Positions 1-6,389 of a stretch of DNA of 10,164 bases are shown here, piece after piece. The stretch is from the NCBI GenBank assembly GCA_002366675.1, contig DFBO01000025.1:1-10164 (forward strand), read 5' to 3'. Positions within the stretch are counted from its first letter, which is position 1, and the number at the start of each line of letters is the position of its first letter. The DNA is from Flavobacteriaceae bacterium UBA3078 (GTDB lineage: Bacteria; Bacteroidota; Bacteroidia; Flavobacteriales; Flavobacteriaceae). Under the pieces are notes generated by a model that worked only from the letters and a program-made list of their open reading frames with translations, searched no databases and had not been told where the DNA came from. The translations under genes and the position numbers were made by a program.

Positions 1-269
1 ATTTTCAGTAAAGAACAAAATTCTAAGGTGTCTAATGGTTTTACTTCACGAGGAATAATCATTACGTCATAAGACGGTTGGTTTGCTACTAGTAGCTCTC
101 CATTTCTATCGTAAACAAAGCCACGTTTTGGATAATCATAAACTTTACGAATGGCATTATCTTCAAATAAACTATGTGTTTCTGAATTATAAATTTGAAG
201 GTAAAAAAGCCTTGCAATAAACGTAAGACCTGCAATTATAATTATTATGAAAAGTAAAAATTGTCTCAT
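1..269 (-). CDS. mrdA: Penicillin-binding protein 2 (MrdA), N-terminal part
   Basis: Only the first 89 codons lie in the window; the gene continues past base 1. PBP2 is the class B transpeptidase that cross-links peptidoglycan during cell elongation, working with RodA and MreBCD at the inner membrane. The visible part has a short cytoplasmic start, one hydrophobic anchor (about residues 4-19), and then the conserved class B PBP entry motif around residues 48-69 (PKRGFVYDRNGELL followed by ANQPSYDV), which begins the non-catalytic dimerisation region. The catalytic SxxK, SxN and KTG motifs would lie outside the window. The ATG at 269 shares one base with the mreD stop (TAATG), which implies translational coupling. 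An AGGAGA sequence sits 5 nt upstream, an unusually good Shine-Dalgarno for this phylum. Position directly after mreD supports the call. The call is firm although the gene is partial. Confidence 0.93.
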   Translation of the reverse strand, partial: MRQFLLFIIIIIAGLTFIARLFYLQIYNSETHSLFEDNAIRKVYDYPKRGFVYDRNGELLVANQPSYDVMIIPREVKPLDTLEFCSLLK

Positions 270-772
270 TAAGTTCTCCTGCTAAATATGATGGTTGCTA
301 GAACACAAAGTATAATAGTAAATATACTGGAGAATAACGTGTTTTGAAGTATTAAAATTATTTTAAATAAGTTAAATATTTCTAATGAAAATAAAATAAA
401 ATGATGAATAAGAATCATTATAGTAAAGTAAGTGAGTTTCGATCCAAATTCCACATTACTAAATTTCATGGTTTGATGATCGTAAACTGCTCCAAAAGAG
501 AATTTCAAAACAAATGGTCTAATAAAAGCAATAGACACTGCAGCTGCAGCATGCACACCACCTGAATCGAAAAACATATCAATAGTTAATCCTAAAAAAA
601 AGCTAAGAAGAATAAATACAACTCGATTGTTTTTTAAAGGATATAATAGAATAAATAAAATGTATAGATATGGATTAATATAGCCTAAAAAATTAATATA
701 ATTCAACACTAATACTTGTAATAATACAAGAATGATAAAACGAAAAGTATGTGTAAATATAATACTATTCAT
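269..772 (-). CDS. mreD: Rod shape-determining protein MreD
   Basis: MreD is a small integral membrane protein of the elongasome that joins MreC and helps couple cytoplasmic MreB filaments to the PBP2/RodA synthase. The 167-residue product is almost wholly hydrophobic, with about five membrane segments (roughly residues 11-28, 32-48, 50-68, 112-130 and 135-163). A conserved MreD-like stretch runs from residue 61 to 86 (GLTIDMFFDSGGVHAAA, then RPF). Length matches the family (about 160-170 aa). The gene overlaps the end of mreC by 8 bp (ATGAATAG) and its stop overlaps the mrdA start by 1 bp, so it should be made with both neighbours from one message. MreD sequences diverge strongly, so position between mreC and mrdA is an important part of the identification. 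Confidence 0.93.
   Translation of the reverse strand: MNSIIFTHTFRFIILVLLQVLVLNYINFLGYINPYLYILFILLYPLKNNRVVFILLSFFLGLTIDMFFDSGGVHAAAAVSIAFIRPFVLKFSFGAVYDHQTMKFSNVEFGSKLTYFTIMILIHHFILFSLEIFNLFKIILILQNTLFSSIFTIILCVLATIIFSRRT
275..280 (-). promoter_or_regulatory. Shine-Dalgarno site for mrdA
   Basis: AGGAGA on the minus strand lies 5 nt before the mrdA ATG, inside the 3' end of mreD. None of the other starts that I checked in this window has a comparable site, and Bacteroidota generally use A-rich, SD-independent initiation. It supports the choice of the ATG at 269 as the mrdA start. Confidence 0.55.
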
Positions 773-1586
773 TAGTGCTATTTATTAATGTGTTTAGCTC
801 TTCTGTATCTTTATTTTCAATAACATAAACATGTTCTATACTGGTCATATCATTGAATAATTGGACATGTATGGTGTAATAATTTTTAGCATTATCTAAT
901 TGAAAACTTTCAATGGTTCCAATTGGGATGTTTTTTGGGAATATGGTTGAACGTCCAGAGGTTACAATAGTATCGCCTTTTTGTATTGAAGCAATTTTAG
1001 GTATTTCGGTTAATTGAATGAATCTAGGAGATTTGGCATTCCAAACTAGGGAACCAAAATGGTTTGACTTTTTCAATTTAGCACTTATTCTACTATTTGT
1101 GTTTAATATAGATATAACAGTAGCATATTTATTACTTGTATTGTCAATAATTCCTACAAGACCTTTAGAAGAAATAACTCCAAAATCTTGTTGAATACTA
1201 TCATTACTTCCTTTATTTATTAATAAGATATTATTATTTAAAGAATAGCTGTTTTTTAATACAACTGCTGGTGTAAATTTATAACTAATACCAGAATATG
1301 TGCTGTCAATATATGTATGGTTAATAGTGTCTGACAGGCTAAACATAAGAGACCTTAACTCACTGTTTTCTTCTTGAAGAATTAAATTTTGAGTTTTTAA
1401 ATTGACATATTCGTTAATATCATTAACGGATTTGTAAATGCCACCAGATAAAAAATTTGCCGAATTTATGAATCTACTTTTATGATATGAATGCGATTGA
1501 ACTGTAAAGACTAAGGCAATTGAAAACAACAATAAGTACAACAAAAACGATTTGTTTCTTATGATGAAGTTTATTATTTGCTGCAT
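765..1586 (-). CDS. mreC: Rod shape-determining protein MreC
   Basis: MreC is a bitopic inner-membrane protein whose periplasmic part binds and activates PBP2 and links it to MreB through MreD. The 273-residue sequence has the expected order: a short basic N-terminus, one membrane anchor (about residues 13-30), a helical, probably coiled-coil segment (about 53-83, rich in L, E, N and Q), and a beta-rich C-terminal part (about 105-258). Family-like stretches include GVISSKGLVGIIDNTSNKYA near 136-155 and GDTIVTSGRSTIFPKNIPIG near 204-223. The ATG at 1586 is 8 bp after the mreB stop, and the 3' end overlaps mreD by 8 bp. No separate promoter is evident, so it is probably cotranscribed with mreB. 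Length and layout fit Bacteroidota MreC. Confidence 0.95.
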   Translation of the reverse strand: MQQIINFIIRNKSFLLYLLLFSIALVFTVQSHSYHKSRFINSANFLSGGIYKSVNDINEYVNLKTQNLILQEENSELRSLMFSLSDTINHTYIDSTYSGISYKFTPAVVLKNSYSLNNNILLINKGSNDSIQQDFGVISSKGLVGIIDNTSNKYATVISILNTNSRISAKLKKSNHFGSLVWNAKSPRFIQLTEIPKIASIQKGDTIVTSGRSTIFPKNIPIGTIESFQLDNAKNYYTIHVQLFNDMTSIEHVYVIENKDTEELNTLINSTNE

Positions 1587-1594
1587 GTGTTAAA

Positions 1595-2623
1595 CTATTT
1601 TATCAATACGCTTTTATATTTAGGTAAGTTTTTTAGCGTGATACCAGTTCCTCTTACAACAGCTCTTAAAGGATCTTCAGCAATATAAACAGGTAAATCT
1701 GTTTTTTGCGACAAACGCTTGTCTAAACCTCTTAACATCGATCCTCCACCTGCAAGATAAATACCAGTATTGTAAATATCAGCTGCTAATTCTGGAGGTG
1801 TTTGAGATAAAGTTTCCATAACAGCATCCTCGATTCGTAAAATAGATTTATCTAAAGCTTTAGCTATTTCTCTATAAGATATGTTTACTTGTTTCGGTTT
1901 CCCAGTTAGTAAATCACGACCTTGAACACTCATATCTTCTGGCGGAAGTTCTAAATCTTCAGTTGCAGCACCAATCTGGATTTTTATTTTCTCTGCAGTA
2001 CGTTCTCCAACGTAAAGATTATGTTGTGTACGCATGTAATAAACAATATCATTTGTAAATACGTCACCTGCAATTTTAACCGATTTGTCGCAAACAATTC
2101 CACCAAGAGCTATAACAGCAATTTCAGTGGTTCCACCTCCAATATCAACAATCATGTTTCCTTTAGGTTGCATGATGTCTACACCAATACCAATAGCTGC
2201 TGCCATTGGTTCATGTATTAAGTAAACTTCTTTTCCATTAACACGTTCAGCACTTTCTTTTACAGCTCGCATTTCCACTTCAGTAATTCCAGATGGAATA
2301 CAAATAACCATACGTAAAGCTGGAGTAAAAAATTTCTTTTTTAAAGCAGGAATATTCTTAATGAACATACTAATCATTTGTTCACTAGCATCAAAATCTG
2401 CAATTACACCATCTTTTAAAGGTCTTATTGTTTTAATATTTTCATGCGTTTTTCCTTGCATCATGCTGGCTTCTTTACCAACTGCAATTATTTTTCCAGA
2501 AATTCTGTCTCTAGCAACAATAGAAGGACTATCTACAACTACTTTATCGTTATGGATAATAAGTGTATTTGCAGTTCCTAAATCTATCGCGATTTCTTCG
2601 GTTAGGAAATCAAAAAATCCCAT
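1595..2623 (-). CDS. mreB: Rod shape-determining actin-like ATPase MreB
   Basis: MreB is a bacterial actin homologue that polymerises on the inner face of the membrane and guides the elongation machinery. The 342-residue product is full length (E. coli MreB is 347) and has the actin-fold nucleotide motifs in order: phosphate 1 (DLGTANT, residues 14-20), the HEP loop with the predicted catalytic Glu138, phosphate 2 (DIGGGTTE, 160-167) and the adenosine motif (GIYLAGGGSMLRGL, 287-300). The N-terminal MGFFDFL is hydrophobic and may help membrane binding. The ATG at 2623 is the natural family start. The gene begins 55 bp after the purH stop. A TACATTTA sequence on the minus strand (2665-2672) is one base off the phylum's TAnnTTTG box and could give mreBCD-mrdA its own promoter, but this is weak. 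Confidence 0.98.
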   Translation of the reverse strand: MGFFDFLTEEIAIDLGTANTLIIHNDKVVVDSPSIVARDRISGKIIAVGKEASMMQGKTHENIKTIRPLKDGVIADFDASEQMISMFIKNIPALKKKFFTPALRMVICIPSGITEVEMRAVKESAERVNGKEVYLIHEPMAAAIGIGVDIMQPKGNMIVDIGGGTTEIAVIALGGIVCDKSVKIAGDVFTNDIVYYMRTQHNLYVGERTAEKIKIQIGAATEDLELPPEDMSVQGRDLLTGKPKQVNISYREIAKALDKSILRIEDAVMETLSQTPPELAADIYNTGIYLAGGGSMLRGLDKRLSQKTDLPVYIAEDPLRAVVRGTGITLKNLPKYKSVLIK

Positions 2624-2678
2624 GCGTTTATGTTGTTTATTTGAGGGTTGTTAATCTAATCTTGTAAATGTAATAAAA

Positions 2679-4211
2679 TTAATGCTTAAAATGACGTGTT
2701 CCAGTAAATACCATAGCCAGATTATTTTCATTACAATAATCAATGCTTAATTGGTCTTTTATAGATCCACCAGGTTGAATAACTGCTGAGATTCCAGCGT
2801 TATCGGCTATCTCTACACAATCTGGGAATGGAAAAAATGCATCACTTGCCATAACAGCTCCTTTTAAATCGAAATTAAAAGATTGTGCTTTATGTATGGC
2901 TTGATTTAATGCGTCAACGCGACTTGTTTGTCCTGTTCCACTAGCACATAATTGTTTGTTTTTTGCTAATACAATGGTATTCGATTTGGTATGCTTACAT
3001 ATTTTTGAAGCAAATATTAAATCTTCTAACTCACTTTTTGTTGGTTTATTGTTTGTCGCATCAGATAAACCTGAAATCGAATCAGTTTTATTATCTCTAT
3101 CCTGAACTAAAACACCATTTAAGCATGTTCTAACAGTTGTTTGAGGTAAGTTGATATCTTTCTGAATTAATAAAATACGATTCTTTTTACCTTTTAAAAC
3201 AGCTTCAGCTTCAGTTGAAAATGAAGGAGCAATAACGACTTCACAAAATAACTTATGAATTTCTTCAGCAGTAGCAACATCTATTTCTTTATTGCTTATT
3301 AAAATACCACCAAAAGCAGAAACCGGATCTCCAGCCAGAGCATCAACATACGCTTGATAAACTGTATCTCGTTGTGCAAAGCCACATGCGTTGTTGTGTT
3401 TTAAAATAGCAAAAGTTGGAGCTTCACCTTTAAATTCGTTCATTAAATTTACTGCAGCATCAACATCTAAAAGGTTGTTGTAGCTTAATTCTTTTCCATG
3501 AATTTTGGTAAATATCTCGTCGAAATTCCCAAAGAAAAATCCTCTTTGATGTGGGTTTTCTCCATAACGCAATACTTGACCTTGTGTTTCACTAATTTTT
3601 AATGAAGCGATGTCGTGATTTTTGTTGAAATAATTAAAAATAGCTGAATCGTAATGAGAAGACACATTGAAAGCTTTAGCTGCAAAACGTTTTCTGTCGT
3701 CTTCTGAAGTTTTTCCATTTTTTGTTTGAAGCAGCTCTAAAAATTCGCTATAATCTTCAACTGAAGATACGCAAACAACATCTGAATAATTTTTAGCAGC
3801 TGCACGAATTAACGAAATACCTCCAATATCAATTTTTTCAATAATATCTTGATTGCTTGCTCCAGAAGCAACTGTTTTTTCGAATGGATATAAATCAACA
3901 ATAACTAAATCAATTTGAGGAATATTAAAATCTACTAATTCTGCAACATCACTATCATTATTTTGTCTGTTTAAAATACCACCAAACACCTTTGGATGCA
4001 ACGTTTTTACACGACCACCAAGAATAGAAGGGTAGGAGGTTACGTCTTCTACAGGAACTACAGGAATACCTAAATCTTTAATAAATTTCTCGGTTCCACC
4101 TGTTGAATAAATAGTGACGTTTTGCTGCTGTAATTGTTTTACAATAGGTTCTAAACCTTCTTTACTGAAAACAGAAATTAAAGCCGATTTAATAGTTTTA
4201 TTGTTGCTCAT
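2679..4211 (-). CDS. purH: Bifunctional AICAR transformylase / IMP cyclohydrolase PurH
   Basis: PurH catalyses the last two steps of de novo purine synthesis in the cytoplasm: formyl transfer from 10-formyl-THF to AICAR, then ring closure of FAICAR to IMP. Numbering from the ATG at 4211 gives 510 residues, the usual length. The N-terminal MGS-like cyclohydrolase domain shows STGGT (36-40), GGRVKTLHP (65-73) and DLYPF (106-110). The transformylase part shows RYGENPHQ (215-222), the catalytic Lys-His pair in KHNNACG (271-277), SDAFFPFPD (456-464), QPGGS (479-483) and the typical RHFKH C-terminus. An in-frame ATG at 4253 would add 14 residues (MNYLLLQPYNNTTK), but it lies upstream of a TACTTTTG box at 4236-4243, so the shorter start is preferred. 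Linkage to mreB downstream is a familiar Bacteroidota arrangement without a known functional reason. Confidence 0.97.
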   Translation of the reverse strand: MSNNKTIKSALISVFSKEGLEPIVKQLQQQNVTIYSTGGTEKFIKDLGIPVVPVEDVTSYPSILGGRVKTLHPKVFGGILNRQNNDSDVAELVDFNIPQIDLVIVDLYPFEKTVASGASNQDIIEKIDIGGISLIRAAAKNYSDVVCVSSVEDYSEFLELLQTKNGKTSEDDRKRFAAKAFNVSSHYDSAIFNYFNKNHDIASLKISETQGQVLRYGENPHQRGFFFGNFDEIFTKIHGKELSYNNLLDVDAAVNLMNEFKGEAPTFAILKHNNACGFAQRDTVYQAYVDALAGDPVSAFGGILISNKEIDVATAEEIHKLFCEVVIAPSFSTEAEAVLKGKKNRILLIQKDINLPQTTVRTCLNGVLVQDRDNKTDSISGLSDATNNKPTKSELEDLIFASKICKHTKSNTIVLAKNKQLCASGTGQTSRVDALNQAIHKAQSFNFDLKGAVMASDAFFPFPDCVEIADNAGISAVIQPGGSIKDQLSIDYCNENNLAMVFTGTRHFKH

Positions 4212-4235
4212 TTTAGTTGTGTTGTTATATGGTTG

Positions 4236-4243
4236 CAAAAGTA
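4236..4243 (-). promoter_or_regulatory. Promoter -7 box for purH
   Basis: TACTTTTG on the minus strand matches the Bacteroidota primary-sigma -7 consensus TAnnTTTG and ends 24 nt before the purH ATG at 4211. No convincing TTG -33 element sits at the usual 17-23 nt spacing. The transcription start should fall near 4230, leaving a leader of about 18-20 nt. Confidence 0.55.
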
Positions 4244-4323
4244 GGTAATTCAAACAAAAACTGAGGCTTAAAACTGATGCAAATGAGCGTGATTTTTTAA
4301 CTTAAATTAGAAGTTATTAACAA

Positions 4324-4779
4324 CTATAAAATTGAAGCCACTTTTTTACAAATAAATTCTAAAAAACGTTCGTCAGATTCAGTAAAGGGATCAGGTGTAT
4401 TCGAGTCGATATCTATTTGTCCAATATTTTCACCATTTACAAAAATAGGAATCACAATTTCGGCTTTTACAGATATACTGCAAGCTATATAATTATCTTG
4501 GGCTGCTACATCTGGTACTACAAAATTGGCATTACTAACAGCTACTTGCCCACAGATGCCTTTTCCAAAAGGAATAATGGTATGATCTGTAGGTTCGCCA
4601 ACATAAGGTCCAAGTTTTAGTTCGTTTTTATCACCATTTTTGAAATAAAAACCAACCCAATTATAATGTGGAATTTCAGATTCTAGAAGCTCGCAAATGT
4701 TTTTTAAACGTTCTTCAACCGTTTTTTCTGTTGAAGAAATAAGGGTTTCTATTAGTGGTTTTAACGATGTAAAAGTCAT
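4324..4779 (-). CDS. GAF-domain protein, free methionine-(R)-sulfoxide reductase-like
   Basis: This 151-residue single GAF domain resembles the fRMsr family (E. coli YebR/MsrC), cytoplasmic enzymes that reduce free methionine-(R)-sulfoxide, a repair reaction after oxidation. Shared landmarks are NWVGFYF (40-46), LGPYVGEP (56-63), GKGICGQ (72-78), YIACS with E107 in the following KAEIVIPI, and IGQIDIDS (119-126). Cys76 and Cys100 align with E. coli Cys94 and Cys118. The position of E. coli Cys84 has no cysteine here (EPTDHTI instead), so the disulfide-exchange chemistry may differ or activity may be lost. Two other cysteines (29 and 144) are not family landmarks. The ATG at 4779 follows a TACTTTTG box by 17 nt. 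The gene is transcribed away from xrtF and lies 112 bp upstream of purH, which has its own promoter. Family membership is firm; enzymatic activity is inferred. Confidence 0.85.
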   Translation of the reverse strand: MTFTSLKPLIETLISSTEKTVEERLKNICELLESEIPHYNWVGFYFKNGDKNELKLGPYVGEPTDHTIIPFGKGICGQVAVSNANFVVPDVAAQDNYIACSISVKAEIVIPIFVNGENIGQIDIDSNTPDPFTESDERFLEFICKKVASIL

Positions 4780-4796
4780 TGTTCAAAAAGTTTTAA

Positions 4797-4804
4797 CAAA
4801 AGTA
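4797..4804 (-). promoter_or_regulatory. Promoter -7 box for the GAF-domain gene
   Basis: TACTTTTG on the minus strand is identical to the box before purH and ends 17 nt before the ATG at 4779, giving a predicted leader of only about 10-13 nt. No clear -33 TTG is seen. It forms the minus-strand half of the divergent promoter region between the GAF gene and xrtF. Confidence 0.5.
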
Positions 4805-4837
4805 TTTAAAAACCTTCATTGTAACTTGTAATTTGTA

Positions 4838-4845
4838 TAATTTTA
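4838..4845 (+). promoter_or_regulatory. Possible promoter -7 box for xrtF
   Basis: TAATTTTA matches TAnnTTTG at all but the last base, with a TTG at 4819-4821 about 16 nt upstream, slightly closer than the normal -33 spacing. Transcription would begin near 4850, upstream of the TTG start codon at 4869 but downstream of the alternative TTG at 4833. This is the only promoter candidate seen for the xrtF pair. Confidence 0.35.
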
Positions 4846-4868
4846 ACTTCGTAATTAAAAATTATTTT

Positions 4869-5420
4869 TTGAGAGATCTACTGATACAATATAAAACAGT
4901 CATCAAGTTTATTATTACGTTTCTAATTGTTTACGCTGTTTTAACTTTTTCATATAAATTGTATTTACAGCATGCTTCAAGCGAAATTTACTATCCAGAT
5001 TACATGACAAATTTGGTGGCAAAACAAAGTAAAGAAATGCTTGAAACCTTAGGTTATAGTGCGCGAGTAATACCACATCCTAATGAGCCTTCTATGAAAC
5101 TTATTATCAATAAGAAGTATGTAGCAAGAGTTATTGAAGGTTGTAATTCTGTGAGTGTTATTATTCTTTTTTCCTCCTTTATTGTTGCTTTTTCTGGAAG
5201 ATTTAAAACCACTGTTTTGTATTTGTTGGCAGGTAGTGTATTAATTTATATTGCCAATTTAGTACGCGTGGTTGTTTTATCTATAGGGTTGTATCATTAT
5301 CCTTGGAGAAAAGATATTTTGCACACAGTTATTTTTCCAGCTATTATTTATGGAATGGTGTGTTTGCTTTGGCTATTTTGGGTAAACAGGTTTTCTAATA
5401 GAAGGGATAATGATGAGTAA
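4869..5420 (+). CDS. xrtF: Exosortase family protein XrtF
   Basis: Exosortases are membrane cysteine transpeptidase-like enzymes thought to recognise a C-terminal sorting tail on exported proteins, cleave it and hand the protein on for anchoring or export. XrtF is the variant of flavobacteria. All three signature residues are present: Cys in EGCNS (C92), Arg in NLVRV (R133) and His in LHTVIFP (H152), each beside a hydrophobic helix. About four membrane segments are seen (12-30, 93-109, 114-138, 153-173). EPSMKLIINKKYVARVIEGCNS and PAIIYGMV are family-like stretches. The start is unusual. TTG at 4833 gives 195 residues, but TTG at 4869 gives 183 residues beginning (M)RDLLIQYK, which resembles family N-termini as I recall them, so it is preferred. 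No ATG is available. The 3' end overlaps the next gene by 11 bp. The substrate proteins are not in this window. Confidence 0.9.
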   Translation: MRDLLIQYKTVIKFIITFLIVYAVLTFSYKLYLQHASSEIYYPDYMTNLVAKQSKEMLETLGYSARVIPHPNEPSMKLIINKKYVARVIEGCNSVSVIILFSSFIVAFSGRFKTTVLYLLAGSVLIYIANLVRVVVLSIGLYHYPWRKDILHTVIFPAIIYGMVCLLWLFWVNRFSNRRDNDE

Positions 5421-5841
5421 ACAATTTAAATACATATTGTTTTTTGTTTTAATAAGCTTACTAGTACTCATTAGAATTTTTGAAGAACAGTTGTTTTATG
5501 ATCCATTTTTGACTTTCTTTAAAAATGACTATTTGTATATTGATTCACCAAGGCAAGAAGTGTTTAAACTAGTAGCATTTACAACACTTCGTTATGTTTT
5601 AAATACGATAATTTCTTTAGGGGTTTTATTTGTTCTTTTTAATGACAAGAGTGTTGTAAAATTTTCAATACTCATATTTATTATTGCCTACGTCGTGTTT
5701 ATGTCCTTGTTTCTCTATTTTGTTATTCATCCAAAACAAGAAGATTATTATTTGTTTTTTAATGTCAGACGCTTTTTAATTCAGCCACTTATAGCCTTGC
5801 TGCTTATTCCAGCTTTTTATTATCACAAACAACGATTATAA
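5410..5841 (+). CDS. Exosortase F system-associated membrane protein
   Basis: This 143-residue protein has about four membrane helices (roughly 7-25, 55-77, 84-106 and 121-137) and belongs to the small family found directly beside xrtF in flavobacteria. Recognisable stretches are FEEQLFYDPF (24-33) just after helix 1 and NVRRFLIQPLIALLLIPAFYY (118-138) at the C-terminus. Its biochemical role is unknown; constant pairing suggests it helps XrtF activity, assembly or substrate handling. The reading frame begins at ATGATG (5410 or 5413) inside the last codons of xrtF, with a purine-rich GAAGGG just before, so translation is probably coupled. It has no cysteine at all, unlike the genes that follow. 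Confidence 0.85.
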   Translation: MMSKQFKYILFFVLISLLVLIRIFEEQLFYDPFLTFFKNDYLYIDSPRQEVFKLVAFTTLRYVLNTIISLGVLFVLFNDKSVVKFSILIFIIAYVVFMSLFLYFVIHPKQEDYYLFFNVRRFLIQPLIALLLIPAFYYHKQRL

Positions 5842-5885
5842 TGTTAATCCTAATATAAAATACTGGTTTCAATTGCTTTTTTATG

Positions 5886-5893
5886 TAAATTTG
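5886..5893 (+). promoter_or_regulatory. Promoter -7 box for the cysteine-rich operon
   Basis: TAAATTTG is a full match to TAnnTTTG in the 56-bp gap before the HYC/CC/PP gene. It ends only 4 nt before the GTG start codon at 5898, so transcription would begin on or next to the start codon. The -33 position (near 5864) reads CTGG rather than TTG, a weak match. Confidence 0.55.
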
Positions 5894-5897
5894 CGTT

Positions 5898-6311
5898 GTG
5901 ATAAAAACATTTTTACATAAAACGTTTTCAGTATTAATTGCTTTCTTAGTATTGTTTTCAACCATGTCTTTTACGGTTGAAAAACACTATTGTGGAGATA
6001 ATTTAATAGATGTTGCTATTTTCACTAAAGTAGATAATTGTGGTATGGATATGGAATCTATTGCTGCCTCTAATTTAGAAAAGAAGCATTGTTGTAAAGA
6101 TGAAATAGAAGTTGTTAAAGGTCAAGACGAACTTAATAAAACGTCTTTTGAAGACTTACAATTTGACCAACAACTATTTTTAAGCACTTTTGTATATTCT
6201 TATATCAATCTATTTGAAGGATTACCAAAGCAGGTAATACCTCATAAAGATTACTCTCCACCCAATCTGGTAGCAGACATACAGGTTCTCGATCAGGTTT
6301 TTATTATTTGA
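5898..6311 (+). CDS. HYC_CC_PP family exported protein
   Basis: This small cysteine-rich protein (137 aa) belongs to a flavobacterial family named after its three conserved motifs: HYC (30-32), CC (65-66) and PP (121-122). Cys48 is a further cysteine (DNCGM). Residues 1-25 form a signal peptide or membrane anchor (basic start, then a hydrophobic run ending near STMSFT), so the rest should be in the periplasm. Family function is not established. The His/Cys pattern and the two HMA-domain genes downstream suggest binding of a soft metal such as copper, which is inference. A family-like C-terminal half runs from SYINLFEGLP to VLDQVF. The start is GTG at 5898; upstream in frame a stop follows within four codons, and the first ATG (codon 23) would remove the signal sequence. 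It heads the likely operon that runs to 9736. Confidence 0.8.
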   Translation: MIKTFLHKTFSVLIAFLVLFSTMSFTVEKHYCGDNLIDVAIFTKVDNCGMDMESIAASNLEKKHCCKDEIEVVKGQDELNKTSFEDLQFDQQLFLSTFVYSYINLFEGLPKQVIPHKDYSPPNLVADIQVLDQVFII

Positions 6312-6339
6312 TTAATTGTTTTCGTTATTCCCTTTAACC

Positions 6340-6359
6340 ATGAAATAAGGGGATTTCAT
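6340..6359 (+). promoter_or_regulatory. Hairpin in the 78-bp leader before the HMA-membrane gene
   Basis: ATGAAAT (6340-6346) and ATTTCAT (6353-6359) form a perfect 7-bp inverted repeat around the loop AAGGGG. An alternative helix pairs 6327-6334 with 6347-6354 (8 bp including one G-U), and the two cannot coexist. There is no T-run, so this is not a simple terminator. It could tune translation or transcript stability between the HYC gene and the genes below it. Confidence 0.3.
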
Positions 6360-6389
6360 CACTATTTAATTAATCAAATAAAAATTCAA

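Noticed and set aside
2021..2221. Plus-strand open frame of 66 codons opposite mreB
   Set aside because: It is antisense to the highly conserved phosphate-2 region of mreB, has low-complexity N/S/C-rich content and no recognisable domain; a shadow of the real gene.
2361..2654. Plus-strand open frame of 97 codons opposite the mreB 5' end
   Set aside because: Antisense to the conserved N-terminal coding sequence of mreB; its hydrophobic look follows from the complement of mreB codons.
2624..2678. Terminator between purH and mreB
   Set aside because: No stable inverted repeat with a T-run is present in the 55-bp gap; read-through from purH into mreB is possible.
4417..4620. Plus-strand open frame of 67 codons opposite the GAF-domain gene
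   Set aside because: Antisense to conserved GAF residues, with no promoter or homology-like features.
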